A stretch of 64,000 nt of DNA from an uncultured Sulfitobacter sp. (GCF_947500075.1 NZ_CANMQS010000006.1:124001-188000), one strand, 5' to 3'. Positions 10,759 to 19,450 are shown, counted from the stretch's first letter. A program made the numbers and translations. Notes: generated from the sequence alone by a model not told the origin.

Positions 10759-11085
10759 TCAATCGTTCATCGCATTGATAATTGTCGAAAAGTCGAGGTT
10801 GTTGACAAGCTGCATCGACCAGTCGGGGAAGTGAGGCTTGTCGATCTCTTTCTCATCAAGGACCTTAAAGCCGCTGTGCCGGTCATCCGCCTCGATCGCC
10901 ATCACAAGCTCATGCACGACATCCTCAGGCCCTTCCAGAACCTGACAGAAGTTCCGGCCGTTGTAGGCAAGTGCCCCTGTGACCCCCAACGCTTTGTTCT
11001 TTGTCGCAGCATGTGCGACGATTCCTTCCACGTCGCGGCGGTTTATGTTTGCACGCGCCGTGCTGAAGTAGAGTAGTCTGATCAC
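10759..11085 (-). CDS. short BLUF-domain blue-light photoreceptor
   Basis: BLUF domains bind FAD and switch state under blue light. From the GTG at 11085 the product is 108 residues, essentially a bare BLUF domain. All photocycle residues align with Rhodobacter AppA at a constant offset of 15: Tyr6, Asn30, Gln48, Trp89 and Met91 against AppA Tyr21, Asn45, Gln63, Trp104 and Met106. GGAGG lies 9 nt upstream of this GTG, which supports it over an upstream in-frame start at 11136. There is no output domain, so it must signal by protein-protein contact with an unknown partner. Neighbours give no hint of the pathway. Confidence 0.9.
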   Translation of the reverse strand: MIRLLYFSTARANINRRDVEGIVAHAATKNKALGVTGALAYNGRNFCQVLEGPEDVVHELVMAIEADDRHSGFKVLDEKEIDKPHFPDWSMQLVNNLDFSTIINAMND

Positions 11086-11306
11086 GTAAGTGTGCCTCCA
11101 ATCTCCGCAAAAGGGCCGCCCTTCCCGCCCCCGCATCGACGGAATTTATTCCTTTGTAGTCTGCGGAATACAATCATTTTTTTAGCACATATCGCCGCAG
11201 ACCTCAGAACGCAGGGTCAATACAATGCGATGTTGCACGTGCACACCGCTTGCACGACCTGCGGCAGACTGTTCTACCTGATTGACGGGAATCGAAAGGC
11301 AGGGGC

Positions 11307-12680
11307 ATGGGCACAACCACCGCACGCAAACGGATTTGGGGCTGGTACGCCTTTGATTGGGCCAGCCAACCGTACAATACGTTGTTGCTGACGTTCATTT
11401 TCGGCCCCTATTTCGCCCAGACCGCCACCGCCAGCCTGATGGGCACCGGGATGGAGGAAGGTGCCGCAAAAGCACAGGCCCAAGCCTACTGGGGGTACGG
11501 ACTTGCCGTTGCGGGCGTCTGCATCGCGGTCCTCGCCCCCATCCTCGGCGGCATCGCTGACAGCTCCGGCAAACGCATGCCCTGGATCTGGTTCTTCTCC
11601 GCGCTCTACATCATCGGTGCGGGTGGCTTGTGGTGGACAGCACCTGAGAGTTTTTCACTGCTCTGGGCGCTGTTTTTCTTCGGCATCGGCCTCATCGGGA
11701 TGGAGTTTGCCACGATCTTCACCAATTCCTACCTGCCGGAACTGGATCCCGACGAAGGGGAGCGTGGCCGCATTTCCGGGTCTGGCTGGGCCTTCGGCTA
11801 TGTCGGTGGCGTTGTTGCGCTGATCGTGATGCTGGCGCTGTTTCAGGCTGGACCGAATGGCAAGACAATGGCGGGGCTGACCCCGCTCTTCGGGCTGGAT
11901 ACCGCAACCAAGGCCGATACGCGCATCGTGGGACCGTTGGCAGCGGTCTGGTTCATCGTCTTCATGATCCCCTTCTTCCGCTACATCGGCGACAAACCCC
12001 GGCCCAGTACACCCCGCGCGCCGCTTCGGCAGGGGATCGCTGATTTGATCCGCACCCTCAAAGGCCTGCCCAAACACCCCTCTCTGATGTCCTTTCTCGG
12101 CGCATCCATGTTCTACCGCGACGCGCTGAACGGCATGTATACTTTTGGCGGCATCTTCGCGCTGGGTGTCCTGAACTGGTCGATCATCGATATCGGCATC
12201 TTCGGGATCATCGCCGCAATCTCCGGCGCCGTGTTCTGCTGGATCGGCGGTCGCGTGGACCGCGCCATCGGGCCGAAACCTGTGATTGTCTTTTGCACGG
12301 TGGTGCTGATTGCCACCGCAATCCTGATCATCTCTCTCACCCCCACGTCCGTGATGGGGATCAGTGTTGGCGAGGGTTCAGCCCTGCCAGATATCATGTT
12401 CTACATCGCCGGTGCTGCCATCGGCGCGGCGGGCGGCGCGTTGCAGGCCTCCTCCCGCAACATGCTGACCCGTCAGGGCAACCCCGAACGCATGACAGAA
12501 GCCTTCGGCCTCTACGCGCTTTCGGGCAAAGCCACCGCGTTCCTTGCCCCCGCCCTCATCGCGCTGGCCAGCGACCTCACCGGCAGCCAGCGGCTCGGCA
12601 TTGCCCCGGTTGTGGGCCTGTTCATCATCGGGTTGATTCTGCTAGCATGGGTGAAACGGGACGGAGATTTTGCCAAATGA
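11307..12680 (+). CDS. MFS transporter, UMF1 / Atg22-like family
   Basis: The 457-residue polytopic membrane protein has about 12 hydrophobic segments. Its start, IWGWYAFDWASQPYNTLLLTF, is the hallmark of the UMF1/Atg22-like MFS group, members of which are thought to export amino acids or other small solutes. The loop RGRISGSGWAFGYVGG is also typical. AAAGGCAGGGG precedes the ATG. The stop codon overlaps the mepA start (ATGA, 12677-12680), so the two genes are probably translationally coupled. The substrate cannot be read from sequence. Confidence 0.88.
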   Translation: MGTTTARKRIWGWYAFDWASQPYNTLLLTFIFGPYFAQTATASLMGTGMEEGAAKAQAQAYWGYGLAVAGVCIAVLAPILGGIADSSGKRMPWIWFFSALYIIGAGGLWWTAPESFSLLWALFFFGIGLIGMEFATIFTNSYLPELDPDEGERGRISGSGWAFGYVGGVVALIVMLALFQAGPNGKTMAGLTPLFGLDTATKADTRIVGPLAAVWFIVFMIPFFRYIGDKPRPSTPRAPLRQGIADLIRTLKGLPKHPSLMSFLGASMFYRDALNGMYTFGGIFALGVLNWSIIDIGIFGIIAAISGAVFCWIGGRVDRAIGPKPVIVFCTVVLIATAILIISLTPTSVMGISVGEGSALPDIMFYIAGAAIGAAGGALQASSRNMLTRQGNPERMTEAFGLYALSGKATAFLAPALIALASDLTGSQRLGIAPVVGLFIIGLILLAWVKRDGDFAK

Positions 12681-13621
12681 CCCTGACACGTATTCTGGCC
12701 TGCGGTGCCCTTGCCCTGACGCTTGCGTCCTGCGGCGGTGGCGGTCGCGACATCAGCGGCGCACCGTCCTCCACCATTCTGCCCACCATAGGCTCCTCCG
12801 GCGGCGCCCGCAGCAATGTTGAGGCCAAACGCCTCTTCGGCGCAAAAACCTCAGCCTCTGCCCAGGCACCCGCAGCCCACGGCAGCTATGCAAAAGGCTG
12901 CGTTGCAGGTGCCGCGCAACTGCCAGAAACAGGCCCCACATGGCAAGCCATGCGCCTGTCGCGCAACCGCAACTGGGCCCACCCTGAGATGGTCGACATG
13001 GTCAAGAAGCTGTCCGTCAAAGCAGCCGCCCAACCCGGTTGGGAAGGTCTCTATGTCGGCGACCTCAGCCAGCCGCGCGGCGGGCCGATGCTGACCGGCC
13101 ACCGCAGCCACCAGATCGGGCTGGATGCCGACATCTGGATGCTGCCCCCCAAAACCCTCAGCCTGACCCGTCAGCAGCGCGAGAGCATCTCCTCCATTTC
13201 CATGCGCCGCGCCAAAGGCGCCTACGTCAACAGTTCATGGACCCGCGCGCATCACGAGATCATCAAGGCCGCTGCCAAAGACCCCCGGACCGAACGCATC
13301 TTTGTATTCCCCGGCGCGAAAGTGCAGATGTGCAACGACGAAAAAGGCGACCGCAGCTACCTGCGCAAAATCCGCCCGTGGTATGGGCATCACTACCATT
13401 TCCACATCCGCATCGCCTGCCCTTCGGGCTTGCGCGGCTGCGTCAATCAGGCCCCACCGCCCCCCGGTGACGGCTGTGCAGACGCCCGGCAATGGCAGGC
13501 CAACATCCTGAACCCGCCGCCACCAAAACCCCGCGACCCCAACGCCCCGCCGCCCAAACCACGGCGCGAACTGGTGCTGGCGGACCTGCCCGCGCAGTGC
13601 AAGGCGGTGCTGGACAACTGA
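12677..13621 (+). CDS. mepA: penicillin-insensitive murein endopeptidase MepA (M74), lipoprotein
   Basis: MepA is a zinc LAS-type peptidase that cuts cross-links in peptidoglycan. Its metal and catalytic motifs are present: GHRSHQIGLDADIW (about residues 138-151) and WYGHHYHFHIRI near 234. The N-terminus is a lipoprotein signal with lipobox LTLASC, so it is likely anchored on the periplasmic face of a membrane. The C-terminal tail is unusually proline-rich (PPPPKPRDPNAPPPKPR). The length of 314 residues is a little above enterobacterial MepA because of the linker and tail. It overlaps the upstream MFS stop and the downstream esterase start. Confidence 0.93.
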   Translation: MTLTRILACGALALTLASCGGGGRDISGAPSSTILPTIGSSGGARSNVEAKRLFGAKTSASAQAPAAHGSYAKGCVAGAAQLPETGPTWQAMRLSRNRNWAHPEMVDMVKKLSVKAAAQPGWEGLYVGDLSQPRGGPMLTGHRSHQIGLDADIWMLPPKTLSLTRQQRESISSISMRRAKGAYVNSSWTRAHHEIIKAAAKDPRTERIFVFPGAKVQMCNDEKGDRSYLRKIRPWYGHHYHFHIRIACPSGLRGCVNQAPPPPGDGCADARQWQANILNPPPPKPRDPNAPPPKPRRELVLADLPAQCKAVLDN

Positions 13622-14499
13622 CCCGGACGCCTCCCCTCTTCCGGGCCATCATCCTGCTGATGGCTCTCACCCTTCCTGTCTCTGCCGATCCGGTCTTGCT
13701 GCGCGAGACAGAACTGATCTGGCGGATCGACGCCCCATGGTTCGGCGGTTTTTCCGGGATCGAGGTGCAGGATCACGGCACCACGCTGCGGCTGATCACT
13801 GACAAGGGCCGCATGATCGACGCCCGAATGCAGCGCGAAGACGGCAAACTCAAAGCCATCACCAACATCAGTTGGCGCAAACTGCGCTACATCAACGGCA
13901 TCGGCGTCAAAGGTCCGTTTACAGATTCCGAAGGCCTCGCCATCACGCCGGATGGCCGCATCTTCGTAACCTTTGAGAACAAACACCGCCTCACCGAAGT
14001 TGACCCCGCAACCGGCGTCATGACCCAACAGCCCACTCACCCGGACTTCGGCCACTTCACAAAAAACAGCGGGCTCGAAGCCCTCGCTGTCCACCCCGAT
14101 GGCAGGCTCTTCGCCCTGCCTGAACGCTCCGGAAAACGCGCGGCTCCCTTCAACCTCTACACTTTCGATGGCAACGCATGGCAGATCACAGGCCAGCTGG
14201 CGCGCCGCGGTCCATTCCTTCCCGTCGCTGCGGACTTCGATGCAAACGGCATGCTATATCTCCTCGAACGTGCCGCCACCCCACTGGGGTTTCGCAGCCG
14301 CATCCGTCGCTTTGACCCGGACCAAAGCAGCCAGGGGGACATTACCCTGCTCACCACCGGGCCTGCGCGTTTTGACAACCTCGAAGGCATCAGCGTCTGG
14401 CAAGACGCCACAGGCCAAACCCGCCTCACGCTGATTTCGGACGATAACTTCCTCGCCATCCAGCGCACCCAGATCGTCGAATACCGCGTGCAGGAATAA
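13618..14499 (+). CDS. esterase-like activity of phytase family protein, secreted
   Basis: The body matches the phytase-type esterase (beta-propeller-like) family: FTDSEGLAITPDGRIFVTFE, NSGLEALAVHPDGRLFALPE and RFDNLEGISVW are its repeat-like signatures. A clean signal peptide (TRTPPLFR then AIILLMALTLPVSA, cleavage before DPV) appears only if translation starts upstream of the ATG at 13660. I chose CTG 13618, which overlaps the mepA stop as CTGA with AAGG upstream. GTG 13597 is the alternative. The substrate is unknown. It lies third in a run with the transporter and mepA. Confidence 0.78.
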   Translation: MTRTPPLFRAIILLMALTLPVSADPVLLRETELIWRIDAPWFGGFSGIEVQDHGTTLRLITDKGRMIDARMQREDGKLKAITNISWRKLRYINGIGVKGPFTDSEGLAITPDGRIFVTFENKHRLTEVDPATGVMTQQPTHPDFGHFTKNSGLEALAVHPDGRLFALPERSGKRAAPFNLYTFDGNAWQITGQLARRGPFLPVAADFDANGMLYLLERAATPLGFRSRIRRFDPDQSSQGDITLLTTGPARFDNLEGISVWQDATGQTRLTLISDDNFLAIQRTQIVEYRVQE

Positions 14500-14591
14500 C
14501 TTGCGCCCAAGCGGCTTAGCCCCTAAAGCACCCCTGCCTGCGATCCCCGCAGGCCAAGTCGCCGCACCCTTGCACAAAACGGTTTATACAT

Positions 14592-15212
14592 ATGACACGC
14601 TCGACCCTCCCCGGCATTCTTGCCATGGCCGCCATTGTTGTGGCCTCCAACATCCTTGTTCAATTCCTCTATGGCGACTGGCTCACCTGGGGCGCTTTCA
14701 CCTATCCGCTGGCCTTCCTGGTGACGGATGTGATGAACCGCGTCTATGGCGCCGCCGCCGCGCGCCGGGTGGTGCTGGTGGGCTTTGTCGTGGGTCTGAT
14801 CTGTTCACTCATTGGCACACAGATCATGGGCGAATTCGGCCCGCTGGTCACCGTCCGCATCGCCATCGGCTCCGGCATCGCCTTCCTCGTGGCGCAGCTC
14901 ATTGACGTCTCCGTCTTTGCGGCGCTCAAAGGCGGCACATGGTGGCGCGCGCCGCTGATCAGCACCCTGATCGGCAGCACACTGGACACTGCGATCTTCT
15001 TCTCCATCGCCTTCTCCGGCGCGCTCAGCTTCATCCACCCCGCCACGGACGTGTCCTGGGCCAGCGAGGTCCTCCCCCTCCTCGGCAGCGGCCCGATGGC
15101 CCCGCTTTGGGTCTCCCTCGCCGTGGCAGACTGGGCCGTCAAACTCTCCATCGCGCTCTTGGCCCTGATCCCCTTCCGGCTGATCACCGCCCGCCTCATC
15201 CGCGCGACATAA
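14592..15212 (+). CDS. yhhQ: queuosine precursor transporter (VUT/YhhQ family)
   Basis: The 206-residue inner-membrane protein has about six hydrophobic segments. Family signatures are TYPLAFLVTDVMNRVYG, IDVSVFAALK and STLIGSTLDTAIFFSIAF. YhhQ imports queuine precursors (preQ0/preQ1) for tRNA modification. The ATG at 14592 follows a 92-nt gap from the esterase gene. I looked for a preQ1 riboswitch in that gap and could not support one. The stop codon touches a dispersed intergenic repeat that begins at 15213. Confidence 0.9.
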   Translation: MTRSTLPGILAMAAIVVASNILVQFLYGDWLTWGAFTYPLAFLVTDVMNRVYGAAAARRVVLVGFVVGLICSLIGTQIMGEFGPLVTVRIAIGSGIAFLVAQLIDVSVFAALKGGTWWRAPLISTLIGSTLDTAIFFSIAFSGALSFIHPATDVSWASEVLPLLGSGPMAPLWVSLAVADWAVKLSIALLALIPFRLITARLIRAT

Positions 15213-15264
15213 CCCTTCCAAATGGTTTAAAAAACCTTGGGAGTTTGAGGGACTAGTCCCTCAT
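15213..15264 (+). repeat. dispersed intergenic repeat, copy 1 (forward)
   Basis: The copy starts right after the yhhQ stop with CCCTTCCAAATGGTT, an A-run, then CCTTGGGAGTTTGAGGG, and closes with a hairpin TGAGGG-actagt-CCCTCA. The copy at 24601-24653 matches it on the other strand through the core, the CCTTGGGAGT box and the hairpin arms. Shorter core copies lie at 29881, 39964 and 40041. All are between genes. Confidence 0.75.
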
Positions 15265-15381
15265 TCCAAAAATAAAATCGCGTGCGGCCCCCTTGGGCCG
15301 TGCCTCGCCGTCAGACGCGCCGAAAAAATCCCTTTGCGTTTCACGAAACCTGTGCAAACCTCCCCTTGAGTTCAACAAATG

Positions 15382-15456
15382 CAAAGGAGGTGATCCAGTG
15401 TCGAGAAAGGTATTGGAAAGAGGTGTCGGAACAGCTTGGGAGGGATCTCACTAGGG
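15382..15456 (+). ncRNA. candidate short transcript or leader: anti-16S-tail sequence plus 18-codon mini-ORF
   Basis: AAAGGAGGTGATCCAG (about 15383-15398) is the exact complement of the 3' end of 16S rRNA, far longer than a normal ribosome site. Seven bases after GGAGG a GTG opens an 18-codon frame (VSRKVLERGVGTAWEGSH, ending in TAG). Two small hairpins and a strong terminator follow before arfB. It may be a highly translated micro-ORF, a leader that controls arfB, or a separate small RNA. I do not recognise the peptide. RNA boundaries are not known. Confidence 0.35.
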
Positions 15457-15525
15457 CAGCCCCTGGTGATTGAAACCACCAAGTGGACCACGGTCTAACC
15501 GACCCACTTCCTTAAACCATTCGAA

Positions 15526-15553
15526 AGGGCCGCCCACATCGGGCGGCCCTTTT
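15526..15553 (+). terminator. rho-independent terminator upstream of arfB
   Basis: GGGCCGCCC (15527-15535) pairs perfectly with GGGCGGCCC (15541-15549) around a 5-nt loop, followed by TTTT. It ends a transcript that must begin upstream, in the yhhQ-arfB gap or in yhhQ itself, and lies 45 bp before the arfB start. Confidence 0.85.
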
Positions 15554-15597
15554 CGCATCCTCTGGCCCCCGCCGCGCGGGGATGCAATAAGGCCTGC

Positions 15598-16020
15598 ATG
15601 CTGCGGATCAATGACGATATCACCATTCAGGACTGGGAACTGACCGAGAGCTTCATGCGTGCCTCCGGCCCCGGCGGGCAGAACGTGAACAAGGTTTCCT
15701 CCGCCGTGGAACTGCGGTTCGAGGCGGCGACCTCCCCCTCCCTGCCCGGTCCGGTGAAAACCCGGCTCAGACGGCTCGCCGGACGGCGTTGGTCCGCCGA
15801 AGGGGCATTGATCCTGCAATGTGATGAAACCCGCAGCCAGGCGCGCAACCGCGACATCATCCGTGAACGGCTGGTGGAGCTGATCCGCAAGGCGCTCACC
15901 CCACCGAAGCGGCGCATCGCGACGCGCCCCACACTGGGGTCAAAGAAACGCCGCCTGAAAGCGAAAAAGGTCCGCGGAGAGGTCAAATCCCTCCGCGGCA
16001 AAGTCGATCCTTCGGACTAA
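15598..16020 (+). CDS. arfB: alternative ribosome-rescue factor ArfB (peptidyl-tRNA hydrolase, RF-1 domain)
   Basis: ArfB enters stalled ribosomes that lack a stop codon and hydrolyses the peptidyl-tRNA. The catalytic GGQ loop reads ASGPGGQNVNKVSS near residue 26. The basic C-terminal tail that fills the empty mRNA channel is present (KKRRLKAKKVRGEVKSLRGK, about 115-134). At 140 residues it is the normal length, with no codon-recognition domain. It converges with the aminotransferase gene and the two overlap by 4 bp at their stops. A strong terminator lies directly upstream, and smpB, the tmRNA partner for the other rescue route, is 3 kb away. Confidence 0.94.
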   Translation: MLRINDDITIQDWELTESFMRASGPGGQNVNKVSSAVELRFEAATSPSLPGPVKTRLRRLAGRRWSAEGALILQCDETRSQARNRDIIRERLVELIRKALTPPKRRIATRPTLGSKKRRLKAKKVRGEVKSLRGKVDPSD

Positions 16021-17201
16021 ACGCCCACGTCAATAATCGCCGCCGCCAGCACCGGCACTGTCTGCGCGTTCAGGCCCGCGATGTTCATCCGGCTGTCACC
16101 CACCATATAGATCCCGTGCTTTTCACGCAGCGCTTCGACCTTCTCAGGGCTGGTCCCGATGCGAGAGAACATGCCGCGGTGCTCTGCCAGAAACCCGAAG
16201 CGGTCCGAACCGGACAGCCGTTGCAACTCCCCCGCCAGCTGCTCGCGCAGGCCCAGCATCGCATTCCGCACGTCTTCAAGCTCGGCCATCCAATCGGCGC
16301 GCAGGGTGTCATCGTTCAGGATTGTCGTCACAATTCGTGCCCCGTGATCAGGCGGGAAGCTGAAATTCTGACGGTTCAAAAACGCCAGCGTCTGCTGGTT
16401 CAAGCCTTGCGCAGAGGTATCGGCGGAGATCGCCATCAACAGCCCCGTGCGTTCGCGGTAGATGCCGAAGTTTTTCGAACAACTCGCCGCGATCAGGCAC
16501 TCCGGCATAGAAGCCACAACATTGCGCGTCGCTGCCGCATCGGCGTCCAGCCCATCGCCAAAACCCTGATAGGCAATGTCGATCATCGGCGTCGCACCTG
16601 TTTCCAGCAACACCTCGATCACCGCATCCCACTGCGCGGCGTTTAGGTTGGCCCCGGTGGGGTTGTGGCAGCAGCCGTGCAGCAATACCACATCACCCTT
16701 ATGTGCGGTTTTCAGATCCGCGATCATCCCGTCAAAATCCACGCCCCGCGTTTCATCATCGAAATAGCGGTAGGGCACCATCTCCATCTCAAGGTATTTG
16801 AGGATCGACAGGTGGTTTGGCCAGGTCGGGTTGCTGACAAAGACCCGTGCATCGGGCCGCGCCATGCGGATCATCTCAAACGCCTGCCGCACCGCGCCGG
16901 TGCCGCCCGGCGTCGCCGCCGCCGCCACATTGGCACGTGGCACCGCATCGCCCAGCACCAGCTTGACCATCGCATCGCCGAAGGCCGGATCGCCAATCAG
17001 CCCGGTATAGACTTTGCTGTCCTGACTGTCCCAGATCTGCTGCTCCGCCGTTTTCACCGCACGCATGATCGGCGTCAGCCCCGTGGCGTCCTTGTACACC
17101 CCGACACCAAGGTCGATCTTCGTCTCCCTTGGGTCTTCCCGGTACATCTGCATCAGCGCCAGAATTTTGTCAGCGGGCTGCGCCTGCAAGGTCTCAAACA
17201 T
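16017..17201 (-). CDS. aromatic amino acid / aspartate aminotransferase (PLP fold type I)
   Basis: This PLP enzyme transfers amino groups between aromatic amino acids or aspartate and 2-oxoglutarate. The family start MFETLQAQPADKILALM is followed by IDLGVGVYKD, the PLP-site motif HGCCHNPTGANL, and the Schiff-base Lys in SCSKNFGIYRERTG (about residue 247). Its 394 residues are full length. I chose ATG 17201 over an upstream in-frame start at 17255, because it overlaps the sseA stop (TAATG), which points to translational coupling. With the homogentisate genes at the right end it could feed tyrosine breakdown, but that is inference. Confidence 0.9.
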   Translation of the reverse strand: MFETLQAQPADKILALMQMYREDPRETKIDLGVGVYKDATGLTPIMRAVKTAEQQIWDSQDSKVYTGLIGDPAFGDAMVKLVLGDAVPRANVAAAATPGGTGAVRQAFEMIRMARPDARVFVSNPTWPNHLSILKYLEMEMVPYRYFDDETRGVDFDGMIADLKTAHKGDVVLLHGCCHNPTGANLNAAQWDAVIEVLLETGATPMIDIAYQGFGDGLDADAAATRNVVASMPECLIAASCSKNFGIYRERTGLLMAISADTSAQGLNQQTLAFLNRQNFSFPPDHGARIVTTILNDDTLRADWMAELEDVRNAMLGLREQLAGELQRLSGSDRFGFLAEHRGMFSRIGTSPEKVEALREKHGIYMVGDSRMNIAGLNAQTVPVLAAAIIDVGV

Positions 17202-18055
17202 TATGCGTCTCCTGTCGCAACAGGTACGGTGGGGAACATCCCCCATTCCGTCCATGATCCATCATACAAAGACCAGTTCCTGTGGCCCATGCGCTGCAAG
17301 GACAACGCCAGGATGGCCGCCGTGATCCCTGACCCGCAGGAGGTGATGATCGGCTTGCCCAGATCAACGCCCGCCGCCTCGAATATCGCGCGGGTCTCCT
17401 CGGGGGATTTGAGGGTCCTGTCGTCGTTCAGCAGTGTCTCGTAATGCACATTGCGAGAGCCCGGAATATGCCCAGCGCGCAACCCTTCGCGCGGCTCAGG
17501 CGCATCGCCGCGGAAACGGGCAGGCGCACGCGCATCCACCACCTGCGGCTCTCCCAGCTTGGAGGCCTGAGACACCTGTGTCACATCCCGCACCAGCGCA
17601 TTCTGATACCGCACCGTCATATGCCGGTCACGTGGAATGGGCGGCATATCCTCGGTCGGATGCCCTTCGGCCACCCACTTGGGCAGGCCACCATCCAGAA
17701 CCGCAACATTTTCCTGACCCATCAGCCGGAACAGCCACCACACCCGCGGCGCAGACAGTATTCCAGCCCCGTCATAGACCACCACCTGATGACCGTCTCC
17801 GACCCCCATCGCGCGCATCCGCGACATGAATTTCTCAACCGGCGGCACCATATGCGGCAGGTCGGACCGGGCGTCGGAAATCTCATCAATGTCAAAGAAC
17901 CGCGCGCCGGGAATATGCGCCTCGTCATACTCCGCCTTGGCATCCCGTCCGGCGTCCGGCAGATACCAGGACGCATCCAGCAGTCGAAGATCAGGGTCCT
18001 TGAGGTGCTGGGCCAGCCAGTCTGTTGAAACCAGTGTTTTGGGATCATCGGTCAT
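17201..18055 (-). CDS. sseA: 3-mercaptopyruvate sulfurtransferase (tandem rhodanese)
   Basis: The enzyme moves sulfane sulfur from 3-mercaptopyruvate to thiol acceptors. It has two rhodanese domains. The N-terminal one is inactive, with HIPGARFFDID, and the C-terminal one carries the catalytic Cys in CGSGITA (about residue 239), the form typical of mercaptopyruvate rather than thiosulfate enzymes. AAAGGA precedes ATG 18055. The gene is 284 codons long, and its stop overlaps the aminotransferase start. The pair fits cysteine metabolism, where an aminotransferase makes mercaptopyruvate and SseA uses it. Confidence 0.92.
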   Translation of the reverse strand: MTDDPKTLVSTDWLAQHLKDPDLRLLDASWYLPDAGRDAKAEYDEAHIPGARFFDIDEISDARSDLPHMVPPVEKFMSRMRAMGVGDGHQVVVYDGAGILSAPRVWWLFRLMGQENVAVLDGGLPKWVAEGHPTEDMPPIPRDRHMTVRYQNALVRDVTQVSQASKLGEPQVVDARAPARFRGDAPEPREGLRAGHIPGSRNVHYETLLNDDRTLKSPEETRAIFEAAGVDLGKPIITSCGSGITAAILALSLQRMGHRNWSLYDGSWTEWGMFPTVPVATGDA

Positions 18056-18137
18056 GGCCGGTCCTTTCAGGTTATCTTGTTCCTGCCTATCCCCGCAGAC
18101 GCAAGCTGGCAAGGGGATGTGGCGGCCTGAACGGCCC

Positions 18138-18785
18138 TCAATACCCCGCCATCGGGTCCGTGGACCTCAGCGCGGGGCGCGCGCCCATCACCTGCCACCA
18201 CGCCACCAGCGCAGGGTAGCGTTTGAACATCTCCCCCGCCGCCTCAACCCGCAGGAAATAAGCCATCATCGGCGCCAATTGAATGTCCGCAAGGCTCAGG
18301 ACAGCGCCACTCAACTGCCTGCCTTCACCTGCGATGCGGTCCAACAGCCCCAGCGCAGGCTTTGCCCCCTCCAGACCTTCCGTCACCCGCGCGTCGTCCC
18401 TCTCCCCACCCAGTACGACAGGAGTGTAAAATCCGGGCGAGAACACCTGCCGCACCATCACCGGATATACATCCGCATCCACAATCCCGATGATCTGATC
18501 CATCTGCGCCGCCGCAATGGGATCATCCGGCTGCATCGACACGCCATCACTGATCGCATCAAGATACCGCAGGATCGCCGACGTCTCCGTCAACAGCAGA
18601 TCGCCATGCTGCAACACGGGCACGCGCTTCAATGGTGTGTAGCGCGCCAAAACCGGATCGGGTGGATCTGCAAAGGGGTTCGCTTCGACATAGGCGGCCA
18701 CATGCCCCATCTCACCCAAGGCAAAACGCACAGCCCACGTGTAAACGGAGTGCTCGAACCCGATCAGGCGCAGCGGATCAGCCAT
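18138..18785 (-). CDS. glutathione S-transferase family protein
   Basis: The 215-residue protein has an N-terminal thioredoxin-like domain with the glutathione-binding segment [24 protein letters not shown] (first part about residues 53-62) and an all-helical C-terminal half. The catalytic residue is not obvious: the N-terminal loop reads [11 protein letters not shown], so a Ser or Tyr could serve. The substrate is unknown. The start overlaps the smpB stop by 8 bp, so the two are probably co-translated. Confidence 0.88.
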   Translation of the reverse strand: MADPLRLIGFEHSVYTWAVRFALGEMGHVAAYVEANPFADPPDPVLARYTPLKRVPVLQHGDLLLTETSAILRYLDAISDGVSMQPDDPIAAAQMDQIIGIVDADVYPVMVRQVFSPGFYTPVVLGGERDDARVTEGLEGAKPALGLLDRIAGEGRQLSGAVLSLADIQLAPMMAYFLRVEAAGEMFKRYPALVAWWQVMGARPALRSTDPMAGY

Positions 18786-19266
18786 GATCCTTCATCAACC
18801 GTGACTTCTGCCGCGACCAATCGCGCTTGGCCTCTGTTTCGCGCTTGTCATGGTTCTTCTTGCCCTTGGCGACCCCGATCTTCAGCTTGGCCTTGCCGCG
18901 ATGGTTGAAATACATCACCAGCGGCACCAGCGTCATGCCTTTGCGCTGAGTGGCATTCCAAAGATCGCCCAACTGCTTGCGCGACACCAGCAACTTGCGC
19001 CGCCGCCGTTCCTCATGGGTAAAGGTCTTGGCCTGTGCGTAAGGCGCGATATAGCTGTTGACCAGCCACAACTCCCCGTCTTCCACCGCCGCATAGCTTT
19101 CGGCGATGTTCGCACCACCGCTCCGCAGCGATTTCACCTCGGACCCTTCCAGGATGATCCCGCATTCGACATCGTCCTCAATCGCGTAATCATACCGCGC
19201 GCGGCGGTTTTCAGCGATCACCTTGTAGTTGGGATCAGATTTGGAAGCGGATTTTACCTGTGACAT
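18778..19266 (-). CDS. smpB: SsrA-binding protein SmpB
   Basis: SmpB is the essential partner of tmRNA in trans-translation, the main ribosome-rescue pathway. Conserved segments are [41 protein letters not shown] and the basic tail [16 protein letters not shown] chose ATG 19266 (MSQVKSAS), giving 162 residues, the usual length; an upstream in-frame start at 19302 has no family support. tmRNA itself is not in the window. Confidence 0.96.
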   Translation of the reverse strand: MSQVKSASKSDPNYKVIAENRRARYDYAIEDDVECGIILEGSEVKSLRSGGANIAESYAAVEDGELWLVNSYIAPYAQAKTFTHEERRRRKLLVSRKQLGDLWNATQRKGMTLVPLVMYFNHRGKAKLKIGVAKGKKNHDKRETEAKRDWSRQKSRLMKDHG

Positions 19267-19450
19267 GCCATGGGATGTAGAGCGCGCCCGTCCTGCGCGC
19301 AAGCATACCCGCGGCGATCATCGCCAGTTGCGCGAACAATCCCGGTTTTTGACCCATCATTGTCGACAACTTGGAGGTGAATTCACCACATTTTTGCCGC
19401 ATTCTGATGGCAAAAATAAGGCACATTCAACGACGATTCTGGGGGACGTC

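Larger units (their letters stand above)
15213..15597. other. 385-bp intergenic region between yhhQ and arfB
   Basis: In order it holds the dispersed repeat (15213-15264), an unassigned AT-richer stretch (15265-15378), a near-perfect Shine-Dalgarno followed by a short ORF (15382-15456), two further short inverted repeats (TGGTG/CACCA near 15467-15482 and AAGTGG/CCACTT near 15480-15509), and a rho-independent terminator (15526-15553). No full-length gene is convincing here. A 63-codon frame across 15282-15473 has no family features and the wrong start context. Confidence 0.7.

Noticed and set aside
14500-14591. preQ1 riboswitch upstream of the queuosine-precursor transporter
   Set aside because: A CCTGC/GCAGG hairpin is present, but I could not match the conserved preQ1-I or preQ1-II loop and tail elements.
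15380-15400. Fragment of 16S rRNA (reverse strand)
   Set aside because: Only the last 16 nt of the 16S tail match. The flanking bases do not resemble 16S, so it is not an rRNA remnant.
15282-15473. 63-codon plus-strand frame in the yhhQ-arfB gap
   Set aside because: It crosses the 16S-complementary sequence and mini-ORF in another frame, has no ribosome site, and looks like chance.
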